NCBI GenBank assembly: GCA_947498705.1
Contig: CANMLW010000001.1
Location: 248,001 to 312,000 of the forward strand
Reading direction: 5' to 3'
Source of the DNA: an uncultured Aquimarina sp.
GTDB taxonomy: Bacteria > Bacteroidota > Bacteroidia > Flavobacteriales > Flavobacteriaceae
DNA length: 64,000 bases
Shown here: one piece after another, positions 45,757 to 55,269 of the stretch
Position numbering within the stretch: the first letter of the stretch is position 1
How the letters are laid out: each line of letters opens with the position of its first letter
Position numbers and translations under genes: made by a program
The notes under the pieces: generated by a model
Database searches by the model: none
What the model saw: only the letters and a program-made list of their open reading frames with translations
Told to the model about the DNA's origin: nothing

Positions 45757-46650
45757 TTACATTGTATCTGTAATATGATAATAGTCGATTAATTTATCTA
45801 AGGTATATTTTATTAAAAGATCAATCGTCTTTTGAGGTGTTGTGCTAAATTCTCCTGTAGCTCTATTTGCTAAAATAGCGTTCATAGATATGGCTTTGTG
45901 ACCCAGTAATTTTGCCATGCCATAAATCCCCGCAGTTTCCATTTCTAAATTTGTTATTCTACTATTTTTATATGAAAATGAGGTTATTTTGTTATTTAAT
46001 TCTTTGTCCTGTAATGGTAACCTTAGAACTCTTCCTTGTGGACCATAAAAACCTACGTTGGTAACTGTGATTCCTTTTCTTATAGTTTTGTCTAACATTT
46101 TGCTTATTAGGTCTTTGTCGCCATAAACTGCATAGGGAGTAGACTTATTTTTATCCCATTTTAAATGTTGAACTAATTTTTTGGAAACATCATGTGATTG
46201 TATAAAACTACTATCATAAAAATGTAGTAAACTGTCAAACCCTATAGCGACTTCAGAAATAAGAAAACTGTCTATAGGAATATCTTTTTGTAATGCCCCC
46301 GAAGTTCCGATGCGTATAATATCTAATGAAGTTTGACTTTTCTTAATTTCTCTATTGGTAAAATCGATATTTACCAAAGCGTCTAATTCATTCAATACGA
46401 TATCTATATTATCTGTGCCAATACCTGTAGAAATAACGGTTATTCTCCTTCCTTTATAAATTCCTGTTTGGGTATGAAACTCTCGCTTACGAATTTTGAA
46501 CTCTATACTGTCAAAATATTGAGTTACTTGATCTACGCGATCAGGATCACCGACTGTTATGATTGTTTGAGCAAGATGTTCTGGTTTAAGATGTAGATGA
46601 TAGATACTACCATTATCATTAAGTATGAGTTCTGAGTTGGCTATTGGCAT
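45757..46650 (-). CDS. Nucleoside phosphorylase (uridine phosphorylase-like)
   Basis: 297 residues of the PNP/UDP phosphorylase superfamily: HLAQTIITVGDPDRVDQV with the phosphate-binding GDP-x-R motif, VISTGIGTDNIDIVLNEL, IRIGTSGALQKDIP and the ribose/base-site NLEMETAGIYGMAKLLGH. The NLEMETAG segment is the uridine-phosphorylase-like signature. It splits nucleosides into base and ribose-1-phosphate for salvage. Last gene of a four-gene operon; one base separates it from the DUF1835 gene. Confidence 0.9.
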   Translation of the reverse strand: MPIANSELILNDNGSIYHLHLKPEHLAQTIITVGDPDRVDQVTQYFDSIEFKIRKREFHTQTGIYKGRRITVISTGIGTDNIDIVLNELDALVNIDFTNREIKKSQTSLDIIRIGTSGALQKDIPIDSFLISEVAIGFDSLLHFYDSSFIQSHDVSKKLVQHLKWDKNKSTPYAVYGDKDLISKMLDKTIRKGITVTNVGFYGPQGRVLRLPLQDKELNNKITSFSYKNSRITNLEMETAGIYGMAKLLGHKAISMNAILANRATGEFSTTPQKTIDLLIKYTLDKLIDYYHITDTM

Positions 46651-46651
46651 A

Positions 46652-47590
46652 TTACAATTTTAATAGCATATGAGTTTCATCATTATACAAGTAATCATAT
46701 TTTTTTACACCTCCGTAATGCCAATCTATTATTTGAGTATTATAGAAGTTTTTTTTGTGTTGAAAAGCTAGTTTCCCTCTTTCGGACAATAAAAGTCGAT
46801 CTGTAGTTTGATGCAAAAACTGAAACAAACGTGCAAGAACACGTTTTAATTGCATATCTCCATACCCATAAAACCCTTGGTATTCTAATGCATATCCCAT
46901 TAGTTGTTTGATGTTTTTAATCTCGTAATTCTCGATCATTTCAAGGATGTTATGTTCTAATACATTGAGCCCTGTCATCATATTGGGAAATCGTTGTAAA
47001 TGAGCTCTTAAGCATATAGAAAGGTATTTGAATGAAGATTCATTTTTAATTTGACCTGCAATTTTTTGAGGCTTGGATTCGCAATACAATGTCCAGACAT
47101 GCGCGGCCAATTCCATATCATCTAGGGTTAATAATACTTTATCCTGATAATGTTTTTTTAATTGAGTATCGGATAATTCACAGAGTCCATATAGTTTTTT
47201 TTCATGTTCTATTCGTCCACTACATACAAGATATATCGGTGTGTTAGTAATATTTTTTCGCAATAAAAGACTTATTGCCGCAATCATATTAATGTGACAA
47301 AAAAGGTCATACTCAAACCATAAAATAATCTTATCATACTGTTTGAAAGAAGCTATTTTCTCTAATTGAGAAACAAATTTACTTTCATAATCTTCTGCAG
47401 AAATTCTATAATACTTTTTAAAAAAGTGTTTTCGTTTTTTAATAGTACTTTTCTCTTCTATTGCAATATCTGTAGGCCCTTCACATAACATCTCACGCCA
47501 AACCAAAAAATCACCATTAGCTATTTGTAACTCTTGTATTCTTTGAGTACAACTATCTCCATTGGTAATGTGTAATGTTTTGGTTTTCAT
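46652..47590 (-). CDS. DUF1835 domain protein
   Basis: 312 residues. N-terminal DUF1835 signature: TLHITNGDSCTQRIQELQ, then DFLVWREMLCEGPTD, followed by DKIILWFEYDLFCHINMIAA. A DUF3658-like region may follow. These domains are of unknown function; family members act in cytoplasm, with no signal or membrane segment. Third gene of the operon, 15 bases after the SUI1-like gene and overlapping-close (one base) to the phosphorylase gene. Confidence 0.85.
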   Translation of the reverse strand: MKTKTLHITNGDSCTQRIQELQIANGDFLVWREMLCEGPTDIAIEEKSTIKKRKHFFKKYYRISAEDYESKFVSQLEKIASFKQYDKIILWFEYDLFCHINMIAAISLLLRKNITNTPIYLVCSGRIEHEKKLYGLCELSDTQLKKHYQDKVLLTLDDMELAAHVWTLYCESKPQKIAGQIKNESSFKYLSICLRAHLQRFPNMMTGLNVLEHNILEMIENYEIKNIKQLMGYALEYQGFYGYGDMQLKRVLARLFQFLHQTTDRLLLSERGKLAFQHKKNFYNTQIIDWHYGGVKKYDYLYNDETHMLLKL

Positions 47591-47605
47591 ATGTCTATTT
47601 TTGTT

Positions 47606-47938
47606 TTACCCTCCTACACGTTTAACTTTAAACCCTTTTTCTGTTAGGATTTCCATAATTTGATTTCTATAATCCCCTTGTATAATAATAGTATCATTCT
47701 TAAAACTGCCTCCAACACTTAAGCGTGTTTTAATCTCTTTTGCGAGTTTTTTAAAATCACTATCTGCACCAGTATACCCTTCTAATATAGTAATAGGTTT
47801 GCCTTTACGTTTTTCATATTTACAAATAATTGGATCATCTTGCATCCATATTTTGTCTTTGGTATCATTTTTTACTGTCTCCTCCTCTTGTGGTACATGA
47901 TCCGGGAATAAATTTTTTAATTGATCCTGTAAATCCAT
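47606..47938 (-). CDS. SUI1/eIF1-like translation factor (YciH family)
   Basis: 110 residues. The C-terminal SUI1 domain (about residues 38-108) shows the family pattern: KRKGKPITILEGYTG, DFKKLAKEIKTRLSVGGSFK and the closing YRNQIMEILTEKGFKVKRVGG. A short acidic N-terminus precedes it. In bacteria this domain (YciH-like) is linked to start-codon fidelity on the ribosome, though its role is poorly defined. Second gene of a four-gene minus-strand operon. Confidence 0.93.
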   Translation of the reverse strand: MDLQDQLKNLFPDHVPQEEETVKNDTKDKIWMQDDPIICKYEKRKGKPITILEGYTGADSDFKKLAKEIKTRLSVGGSFKNDTIIIQGDYRNQIMEILTEKGFKVKRVGG

Positions 47939-47948
47939 AAAATTATCA

Positions 47949-48899
47949 CTATTGTTTTATTAATCCAATTTCAACCAGTCTTTGATGTAAAAACTCTCCG
48001 GCAGTAATATCGTCATACTGCTTAGGATTCTCTTGTGTTATACATTCTTTTAGACAATTTAATTTCATATCACTTCTAGGGTGCATGAAAAAGGGTATAG
48101 AATACCTTGGTTTATCCCATTCTTCTTTAGGAGGATTTATTACTCTGTGTATGGTCGATCTTAATTTATTATTAGTATGACGTTCTAGCATGTCTCCAAC
48201 ATTAATGACCAATTCATCTTCATGTGGTATAGCATCAATCCATACTCCATCTTTACGTTGTACTTGTAGCCCACCGGTAGAAGCTCCCATTAGTAGTGTA
48301 ATTAGGTTTATATCTCCGTGTGCACCCGCTCTTACTGCTCCTTTAGGTTCATCTACAATAGGAGGGTAATGAATAGGACGAAGTATACTGTTGCCATTAC
48401 TGGCCCAATGATCAAAATAATGTTCGTCAAGACCAATATAAAGTGATAATGCTCTTAATACATAAATACCAGTTTTTTCAAGCATTTTATATGCTTCCAT
48501 TCCTGTGGTATTAAAATGTTTAAGCTCATTAACGGTGATATTAGCAGGATATTCTTCTATAAGATTAGCATCGACATCAGGTTCTTGCCCAAAATGCCAA
48601 AACTCTTTAAGATCTCCTTCTTTTTTTCCTTTAGCATGTTCTTTACCAAAAGATGTATAACCTCGTTGACCACCTAATCCTTCAATTTCATAATTGCATT
48701 TGGTTGCTAGTGGCAAATCAAAAAAAGCTTTGATTTCGTTGTATAAGTCTTTCACCAATCCATCACTTAAAAAATGGTTTTTTAATGCAACAAAACCTAT
48801 CTCTTCATAGGCCTTTCCTATTTCATTGACAAATTTTTGTTTTCTGGAAACGTCTTCAGATAAAAAATCAGCCAAATCTACGCTGGGTATAGTATTCAT
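47949..48899 (-). CDS. 2-oxoglutarate/Fe(II)-dependent oxygenase (isopenicillin N synthase-like)
   Basis: 316 residues of the plant-type/IPNS-like 2OG oxygenase fold. N-terminal DIOX_N pattern (IPSVDLADFLSEDVSR, EEIGFVALKNHF), then the double-stranded beta-helix core with metal ligands H194-x-D196 (GAHGDINLITLLM) and H251 (STIHRVINP). The Arg needed for 2-oxoglutarate appears in KPRYSIPFF. Known relatives oxidise small molecules; substrate here unknown. First gene of the operon with SUI1-like, DUF1835 and phosphorylase genes; spacings of 10, 15 and 1 bases. Confidence 0.92.
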   Translation of the reverse strand: MNTIPSVDLADFLSEDVSRKQKFVNEIGKAYEEIGFVALKNHFLSDGLVKDLYNEIKAFFDLPLATKCNYEIEGLGGQRGYTSFGKEHAKGKKEGDLKEFWHFGQEPDVDANLIEEYPANITVNELKHFNTTGMEAYKMLEKTGIYVLRALSLYIGLDEHYFDHWASNGNSILRPIHYPPIVDEPKGAVRAGAHGDINLITLLMGASTGGLQVQRKDGVWIDAIPHEDELVINVGDMLERHTNNKLRSTIHRVINPPKEEWDKPRYSIPFFMHPRSDMKLNCLKECITQENPKQYDDITAGEFLHQRLVEIGLIKQ

Positions 48900-49153
48900 T
48901 GATGTAATCTTTGTGTATTTAAGAACTAAAATAGGTGTATTTTGATGAAAACCTAGAATAGTTACTTTGATTTATTTATTGAAACAAAAAGTATTTGGTT
49001 TTTTAAAAGTTAAATGTTTGATTTTTAATATGTAGTAAATTTAACCATTTTAGTGGATTGTTATGACCAAATTAACATCTACTTAGATAATATTGATTGC
49101 CAACCGTGGGTTCTGAAATAAAAATAAGTACATTTACTAATAAACTTTCTTTT

Positions 49154-51163
49154 ATGGAGCACATTTCAGAGGAAAAACAACAGTTACTTTTTGACAGAAA
49201 AGAATATAGTGATAATCTATTGATTTTATTGTATGAAAAGATGCTTTTATCCAGAAGCATTGAAGAGAAAATGTTGGTGTTGTTAAGACAAGGTAAAATT
49301 TCTAAATGGTTTAGCGGTATAGGGCAGGAGGCAATATCTGTTGGAGTTACCATGGCAATGGAGCAGGAAGAGTTTATCTTGCCAATGCATCGTAACTTGG
49401 GAGTTTTTACATCGAGAGATATACCTTTGTATAGATTGTTTAGTCAATGGCAAGGAAAAGCAAATGGATTTACCAACGGCCGGGATAGGTCTTTTCATTT
49501 CGGAACACAGGATTATAATATTGTTGGAATGATCTCTCATTTGGGACCACAGCTAGGTGTTGCTTGTGGAATTGCTTTGGCAAATGTTTTAAAGAAAAAT
49601 AATAAGATTACGGCCGTGTTTACCGGAGAAGGAGGAACAAGCGAAGGAGACTTTCATGAAGCGCTTAATATTGCTTCGGTATGGGATTTACCGGTTCTTT
49701 TTTGTATCGAAAATAATGGATATGGTCTATCTACTCCTACTAGCGAGCAGTATCGATGTAAAGATCTAGCAGATAGAGGTATTGGATATGGGATAGAGTC
49801 TTATGTAGTAGATGGTAACAATGTATTAGAGGTATATGATATTGTTAGGACAGTTATTCAAAAAATAAAAAAGCAACCACGTCCGGTGTTATTAGAGTTT
49901 AAGACATTTAGAATGCGAGGTCATGAAGAGGCAAGTGGTACAAAATATGTTCCTCAAGACTTAATGGATTACTGGAAATCAAAAGACCCAATAGATAATT
50001 ATCTAAATTATTTATTAGAAAAAAAGATATATTCTATAGATCAGGACAATGCAAAAAAAGAATTGATAAAGAAAGAAATAGAATCTCATTGGGAACGTGC
50101 AAATAACGAACCTGAAATTCATGTTGATTTAGAAAAAGAGTTAAAAGAAGTGTATGAAGAATTTGACCAAGTTGAAAAACTCCCTGAAAAATTAAAATCA
50201 AAAGAAGTAAGATTGGTAGATGCGATTTCTGATGGATTAAAAGAGAGTATGCATAGGTTTGAAAACCTTGTGATTATGGGGCAAGATGTTGCCGAATACG
50301 GAGGGGTGTTTAAAATTACTGAAGGTTTTGTTGAGCTTTTTGGAAAAGAACGGGTACGAAATACTCCGATATGCGAATCAGGTATCGTATCTACAGCATA
50401 TGGATTATCAATAAATAATTTTAAAACTGTTATAGAGATGCAGTTTGCTGATTTTGTGTCATCTGGATTTAATCCTATTGTGAATTTACTAGCAAAATCA
50501 CATTATAGATGGGGGCAATCGGCCGATGTTGTAGTTAGAATGCCTTGTGGTGCTGGTGTAGGTGCGGGGCCTTTTCATAGTCAAACGAACGAGGCGTGGT
50601 TTACCAAAACACCTGGGCTAAAGGTAATTTACCCCGCATTCCCTTATGATGCTAAAGGATTATTGATGACAGCAATAGAGGATCCAAATCCGGTATTGTT
50701 TTTTGAACATAAAGCATTATATAGAAGTGTTAGGCAAGAGGTGCCAGAAGGATATTACAATTTACCGTTAGGAAAAGCATCTGTAATTCGAGAAGGAAGT
50801 GATGTATCAATCATAAGTTATGGTGCTGGAGTTCATTGGGTGTTGGATGTTTTAGAAAAGTACCCTCAAATAAGTGCCGATGTAATAGATTTAAGAACAT
50901 TACAGCCTTTGGATACAGAGGCAATTTATCAATCTGTTACCAAAACGTCTAAAGTTATTATTTTACAAGAAGATACTCTTTTTGGAAGTATTGCATCTGA
51001 TATTTCTGCAATGATTGTAGAAAATTGCTTTCAGTATTTAGATGCCCCAGTAAAAAGAGTTGGTAGTATACCCACACCAATACCATTTGATACTAACCTG
51101 GAAGAACAATATTTGCCAAAAAATAGATTTGAAATTGCGTTGTTAGAGTTACTTGAGTATTAA
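49154..51163 (+). CDS. Fused 2-oxoacid dehydrogenase E1 (alpha + beta), branched-chain/pyruvate type
   Basis: 669 residues from ATG 49154; the frame opens 19 codons earlier at a TTG, but conserved sequence starts after the ATG (MEHISEEKQQLLFD). N-terminal half is E1-alpha: KISKWFSGIGQEAISVGV, TPP motif G165-D166 (EGGTSEGDFHEA) to N187-N188. C-terminal half (about 345-669) is E1-beta: VRLVDAISDGLKESM, MGQDVAEYGGVF, RVRNTPICESGI, and DLRTLQPLDTEAI. Known relatives in Bacteroidota are fused this way and are annotated as 2-oxoisovalerate or dehydrogenase E1. No E2/E3 gene nearby. Confidence 0.93.
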   Translation: MEHISEEKQQLLFDRKEYSDNLLILLYEKMLLSRSIEEKMLVLLRQGKISKWFSGIGQEAISVGVTMAMEQEEFILPMHRNLGVFTSRDIPLYRLFSQWQGKANGFTNGRDRSFHFGTQDYNIVGMISHLGPQLGVACGIALANVLKKNNKITAVFTGEGGTSEGDFHEALNIASVWDLPVLFCIENNGYGLSTPTSEQYRCKDLADRGIGYGIESYVVDGNNVLEVYDIVRTVIQKIKKQPRPVLLEFKTFRMRGHEEASGTKYVPQDLMDYWKSKDPIDNYLNYLLEKKIYSIDQDNAKKELIKKEIESHWERANNEPEIHVDLEKELKEVYEEFDQVEKLPEKLKSKEVRLVDAISDGLKESMHRFENLVIMGQDVAEYGGVFKITEGFVELFGKERVRNTPICESGIVSTAYGLSINNFKTVIEMQFADFVSSGFNPIVNLLAKSHYRWGQSADVVVRMPCGAGVGAGPFHSQTNEAWFTKTPGLKVIYPAFPYDAKGLLMTAIEDPNPVLFFEHKALYRSVRQEVPEGYYNLPLGKASVIREGSDVSIISYGAGVHWVLDVLEKYPQISADVIDLRTLQPLDTEAIYQSVTKTSKVIILQEDTLFGSIASDISAMIVENCFQYLDAPVKRVGSIPTPIPFDTNLEEQYLPKNRFEIALLELLEY

Positions 51164-51321
51164 TTTTAAGTTATTTTTACAATAAGAATACTCCTAAACG
51201 ATGGTATTCAAGTAAGATTTTTGAAGTTTAGTTTTCGTTGATTTAGTGAATAAAAGACGTTTTATAGATTTAATAAATTGTTATAAAATTGAAATAGGGG
51301 CAAAATCCCCTGTAACTTATG

Positions 51322-51352
51322 TTGTATGTTCTATATGGATATGTTAATTTCG
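51322..51352 (+). promoter_or_regulatory. Probable promoter of the exopolysaccharide operon
   Basis: TTG at 51322-51324, 20 bases, TAATTTCG at 51345-51352 (one mismatch to TAnnTTTG), about 60 bases before the epimerase start. No other promoter was seen inside the following cluster except possibly at 59805-59919. Confidence 0.5.
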
Positions 51353-51411
51353 CGCTGATTATTATAATATGTAATCTTGGGACAAAAAAATAGGGGGTTA
51401 AAAAAGAATTC

Positions 51412-52410
51412 ATGAACACAAAACAATTAGAACAACTTCGTTCTTCAAAAATATTGGTAACTGGAGCCGCAGGATTTATAGGGTCTAACTTGTGCGAGAC
51501 ATTATTAGAAATAGGAAGCACCGTTGTTGGATTAGATAATTTTGCAACAGGCCATAAAAAGAATCTAACTGTATGTAACGAAAATCCAAATTTCACTTTT
51601 ATTGAAGGGGATATTAGGAATTTGGATGATTGTCATAAAGCATGTGCAGATGTAGACTATGTACTGCATGAAGCAGCATTGGGATCTGTGCCAAGATCAA
51701 TTAATGATCCAATAACTTCAAATGATGTTAATGTAGGAGGTTTTCTAAATATGTTAGTAGCATCTAGAGACGCAGGCGTAAAACGTTTTGTTTATGCGGC
51801 TAGTTCTTCTACTTATGGAGATTCTAAGTCTTTACCAAAAGTTGAAGAAAAAATAGGGAACCCATTATCTCCGTATGCGATTACCAAATATGTAAATGAG
51901 CTTTATGCAAATAATTTTAAGAAAACCTATGATTTAGATACCGTAGGATTAAGATACTTTAATGTGTTTGGGCGAAAACAAGATCCAAATGGAGCTTATG
52001 CAGCAGTAATACCAAAATTTGTAATGCAGTTTATGAAGTACGAATCTCCTGTGATTAACGGTGATGGTTTGTTCTCTAGAGATTTTACATATATCGATAA
52101 TGTTATCCAGATGAACTTATTGGCGATGGTAGCAGATAATCCCGAAGCATTAAACAATGTATATAACACCGCGTTTGGTGAAAGAACAACACTAAACGAA
52201 TTAACAGGCTTGTTAAAAGAATACCTAGGAGAATATGATAATGCAATTAAGGATGTTGAAGTTAAATTTGGTCCAGAACGAAAAGGTGATGTGCCTCATT
52301 CCTTAGCATCTGTAGAGAAAGCAAAAACACTTTTAGGGTATCAGCCTGATTATGATATTAAATCAGGACTAAAAGAAGCGGTAAAATGGTATTGGGAAAA
52401 CTTACAATGA
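51412..52410 (+). CDS. UDP-N-acetylglucosamine 4-epimerase (WbpP/TviC-like)
   Basis: 332-residue extended SDR converting UDP-GlcNAc to UDP-GalNAc. Cofactor motif GAAGFIGSN near the N-terminus, AGDIR-like EGDIRNL, catalytic SSSTYGDS and YAITKY (Tyr-x-x-x-Lys), [19 protein letters not shown] and [17 protein letters not shown]. The long N-terminus and WbpP-type GRKQDPNG tail distinguish it from GalE. It starts the cluster, 23 bases before the dehydrogenase gene. Confidence 0.9.
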   Translation: MNTKQLEQLRSSKILVTGAAGFIGSNLCETLLEIGSTVVGLDNFATGHKKNLTVCNENPNFTFIEGDIRNLDDCHKACADVDYVLHEAALGSVPRSINDPITSNDVNVGGFLNMLVASRDAGVKRFVYAASSSTYGDSKSLPKVEEKIGNPLSPYAITKYVNELYANNFKKTYDLDTVGLRYFNVFGRKQDPNGAYAAVIPKFVMQFMKYESPVINGDGLFSRDFTYIDNVIQMNLLAMVADNPEALNNVYNTAFGERTTLNELTGLLKEYLGEYDNAIKDVEVKFGPERKGDVPHSLASVEKAKTLLGYQPDYDIKSGLKEAVKWYWENLQ

Positions 52411-52433
52411 AACTAACTTTCTAATATATAATT

Positions 52434-53714
52434 ATGCAAAATATTAAAATAGCCGTTATAGGGCTGGGCTATGTTGGCCTACCTTTGGCAAGACTATTTG
52501 CAACTAAATATGCTGTTGTCGGCTTTGATATTAATAAAAATAGAATTGAAGAACTTCAATCCGGTACAGATTCTACTTTAGAAGTAGAAGATGATTTATT
52601 ACAATCAGTATTGCAGGATTCTTCAAAAATGGATAAAGGATTATATTGCTCTTCAGATTTGAGTGATATTGAAGATTGTAATTATTATGTAATTACGGTT
52701 CCTACACCGGTAGATAAAAATAATAGACCCGACCTTACCCCTTTGTATAAATCTAGTGAGACAGTAGGTAAAGTTCTAAAAAAGGGAGATATTGTTATCT
52801 ATGAATCTACTGTTTATCCAGGGGTTACAGAAGAAGAATGCATCCCGGTATTAGAAAAAATAAGTGGCCTAACCTTTAATAAAGATTTTTATGCGGGATA
52901 TTCTCCAGAACGTATTAATCCTGGTGATAAGTTACATACCGTAGAAAAAATTCTTAAGGTTACCGCGGGTTCTACACCAGAGATTGGTAAAAAAGTAGAT
53001 GCGTTATATGCATCTGTAATTACAGCAGGAACTCATTTGGCACCTACAATAAAAGTAGCAGAAGCCGCAAAAGTTATAGAAAACTCGCAAAGAGATATCA
53101 ATATTGCTTTTGTAAATGAGTTAGCAAAGATTTTTAACCTTATGGATATCGATACCAATGATGTCCTTAAAGCAGCAGGGACTAAATGGAATTTCCTTCC
53201 CTTTAAACCAGGACTTGTTGGTGGGCATTGTATTGGAGTAGATCCATATTACCTTGCACAAAGAGCACAAGAGTTTGGGTATCATCCAGAAATTATTTTG
53301 GCAGGGAGAAGACTAAATGATAGTATGGGGCAATATGTAGCTTCAGAGGTTATCAAGCTAATGGTACAACACGATATTAGAGTTAAAGGTGCCAATGTAC
53401 TGGTTTTAGGAATTACGTTTAAAGAAAATTGCCCAGATGTTCGTAATACAAAAGCGGTTGATGTGATTCGTAACCTGCAGGAGTTTGGTACAGAAGTAAC
53501 TATTTACGACCCATGGGTAAACCCAGAAGAGGTAGTACATGAGTATGGATTAGCTACGGTTAATGAATTACCTAATGATACGTACGATGCAGTAGTACTA
53601 ACTGTTGCGCATAAAGAATACTTAGACCTAGATCTTAAGTCTTTACTTACTCCTAATGGCATTTTATACGATGTAAAAGGAATAGTGAAACAAGAGGTGC
53701 ATGGACGATTGTAA
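52434..53714 (+). CDS. UDP-N-acetyl-D-galactosamine/glucosamine 6-dehydrogenase (WbpO/TviB-like)
   Basis: 426 residues. Rossmann motif GLGYVGLPLARLFA, TPV-like VPTPVDKNNRPDL, YESTVYPGVTEE, and the catalytic cysteine C266 in GGHCIGVDPYYLAQRA; ITFKENCPDVRNT at the C-terminal NAD-dependent domain. It oxidises the C6 hydroxyl to a carboxylate, giving UDP-GalNAcA or the Glc analogue. With WbpP-like epimerase upstream, an N-acetylgalactosaminuronic acid unit in the polymer is likely. Confidence 0.93.
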   Translation: MQNIKIAVIGLGYVGLPLARLFATKYAVVGFDINKNRIEELQSGTDSTLEVEDDLLQSVLQDSSKMDKGLYCSSDLSDIEDCNYYVITVPTPVDKNNRPDLTPLYKSSETVGKVLKKGDIVIYESTVYPGVTEEECIPVLEKISGLTFNKDFYAGYSPERINPGDKLHTVEKILKVTAGSTPEIGKKVDALYASVITAGTHLAPTIKVAEAAKVIENSQRDINIAFVNELAKIFNLMDIDTNDVLKAAGTKWNFLPFKPGLVGGHCIGVDPYYLAQRAQEFGYHPEIILAGRRLNDSMGQYVASEVIKLMVQHDIRVKGANVLVLGITFKENCPDVRNTKAVDVIRNLQEFGTEVTIYDPWVNPEEVVHEYGLATVNELPNDTYDAVVLTVAHKEYLDLDLKSLLTPNGILYDVKGIVKQEVHGRL

Positions 53715-53748
53715 TTGATAGCACAAAATAACTAATAAACCCACTAAG

Positions 53749-55269
53749 TTGAGCCAATTAAAAAAAGGTGCAGTATTAAATTACCTAACAATTATTCTAA
53801 CAAATGTTGTAGGGTTATTGTTAACTCCTTTTATACTTAGGTATTTAGGAAAAGATGAATATGGTATATTTATAACTATCGGTGCCTTGGTAGGTACAAT
53901 TTCTATTTTAGATTTTGGTCTTAACAATACAATAGTTCGGTTTGTTGCAAAATATAGAGCAGAGAAAGATAGAAAAGGAGAAGAGAATTTTCTAGCTACA
54001 GCAATGATTATCTATATGATAATTTCTTTTTTAGTACTTGTAGCAGGATTCTTTTTTTATTTAAATATCGAGTCTTATTTTACCAAAATGACCGCTGAAG
54101 AAATTAAGATAGCAAAAATAATGTTTGTTATTTTGATTTTTAATCTTGCGATAAGACTTCCAGGAGGTTCGTTTACAGGTATTTGTTCAGGTTATGAAGC
54201 ATTTGTTTTTCCAAAAACATTAAATATTGTTCGATATGTTTTGCGATCATTAACAGTTGTTGGAGTTCTTTTGTATGGAGGAAGATCAATAGCATTGGTT
54301 ATTGTAGATACAATTTTTAATATTTCTGTGGTAGCTGTAACAGCTTTTTACGTATTTAAAAAGTTAAAGGTTAGATTTAAACTTCATTCCTTTAAAAGAA
54401 GTTTTATAGCCCATATTCTAAAATACTCGGTCTGGGTGTTTGTATTTGCTTTGGTTGGACTTTTTCAATGGAAAGCCGGACACTGGGTTTTAGGAAGAAT
54501 AAGTCCTCCATCTGTTCTTACGATATACGGTATTGGTATTACATTAGGTACATATTATGGTGCTTTTTCAACTGCTATTTCTGGAGTGTTTTTACCAAGA
54601 GCCACGCAAATGTCTGTTGATAATGCTACAGGAGAACAACTTACAGATATGATGATTAAGATAGGTAGGTTATCTTTTATCGCATTAATGTTTATTTTAA
54701 CTGCTTTTGCGTTATATGGCCGCCAATTCGTTTTTTTATGGGTTGGTAAAACCATTGGAGAAGAAGGAAGTTTTCAGTCCTGGGTAATTGCTTTGATGAT
54801 CATGGTAGCATATACATTACCATTAGTTCAGCACTTTGGTAATTCGATTTTAGAAGCCAAAAGTAAATTATCTTTTAAAGCCATTCTATACTTATCCTTT
54901 ATGATAATTGGTACTGGGTTAGGAGCTATTTTTGCATATTCGTATGGAGCTATAGGAATGATGGCTGGTTCTGTTATAGGTTGGGTCATTGTTCAAAACG
55001 TAATGAATTTTTATTACCATAAGGTTATCAAACTAAATATTCCTAGGTTTTTTAAAGAACTCGCTAATAAAACAGTTCTTACGATAATTATTGTTGCCGC
55101 AATAGGGTATGCGATTAATTATATACCAGGTTCTGGCTGGCTAAATTTTATTATAAAAGGAAGTGCATTTACACTTGTATTTGCAGTCTTGATGTATTAT
55201 ATGGGGCTTCTTGAATACGAGAAGCAATTAATTATAAAACCAATTGCTTCAAGATTGAAGCGAAAATAA
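53749..55269 (+). CDS. Polysaccharide flippase (Wzx/MATE-like)
   Basis: 506 residues with about 14 membrane helices, no signal peptide: LNYLTIILTNVVGLLLTPF at the N-terminus, a TGICSGYEAFVFPKTLNIV segment and repeated pairs of long helices; the Wzx/Polysacc_synt_C pattern. It moves lipid-linked repeat units across the inner membrane. The start is a TTG (53749-53751); no ATG or GTG fits nearby, and the residues after it align with typical Wzx starts. Confidence 0.88.
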   Translation: MSQLKKGAVLNYLTIILTNVVGLLLTPFILRYLGKDEYGIFITIGALVGTISILDFGLNNTIVRFVAKYRAEKDRKGEENFLATAMIIYMIISFLVLVAGFFFYLNIESYFTKMTAEEIKIAKIMFVILIFNLAIRLPGGSFTGICSGYEAFVFPKTLNIVRYVLRSLTVVGVLLYGGRSIALVIVDTIFNISVVAVTAFYVFKKLKVRFKLHSFKRSFIAHILKYSVWVFVFALVGLFQWKAGHWVLGRISPPSVLTIYGIGITLGTYYGAFSTAISGVFLPRATQMSVDNATGEQLTDMMIKIGRLSFIALMFILTAFALYGRQFVFLWVGKTIGEEGSFQSWVIALMIMVAYTLPLVQHFGNSILEAKSKLSFKAILYLSFMIIGTGLGAIFAYSYGAIGMMAGSVIGWVIVQNVMNFYYHKVIKLNIPRFFKELANKTVLTIIIVAAIGYAINYIPGSGWLNFIIKGSAFTLVFAVLMYYMGLLEYEKQLIIKPIASRLKRK

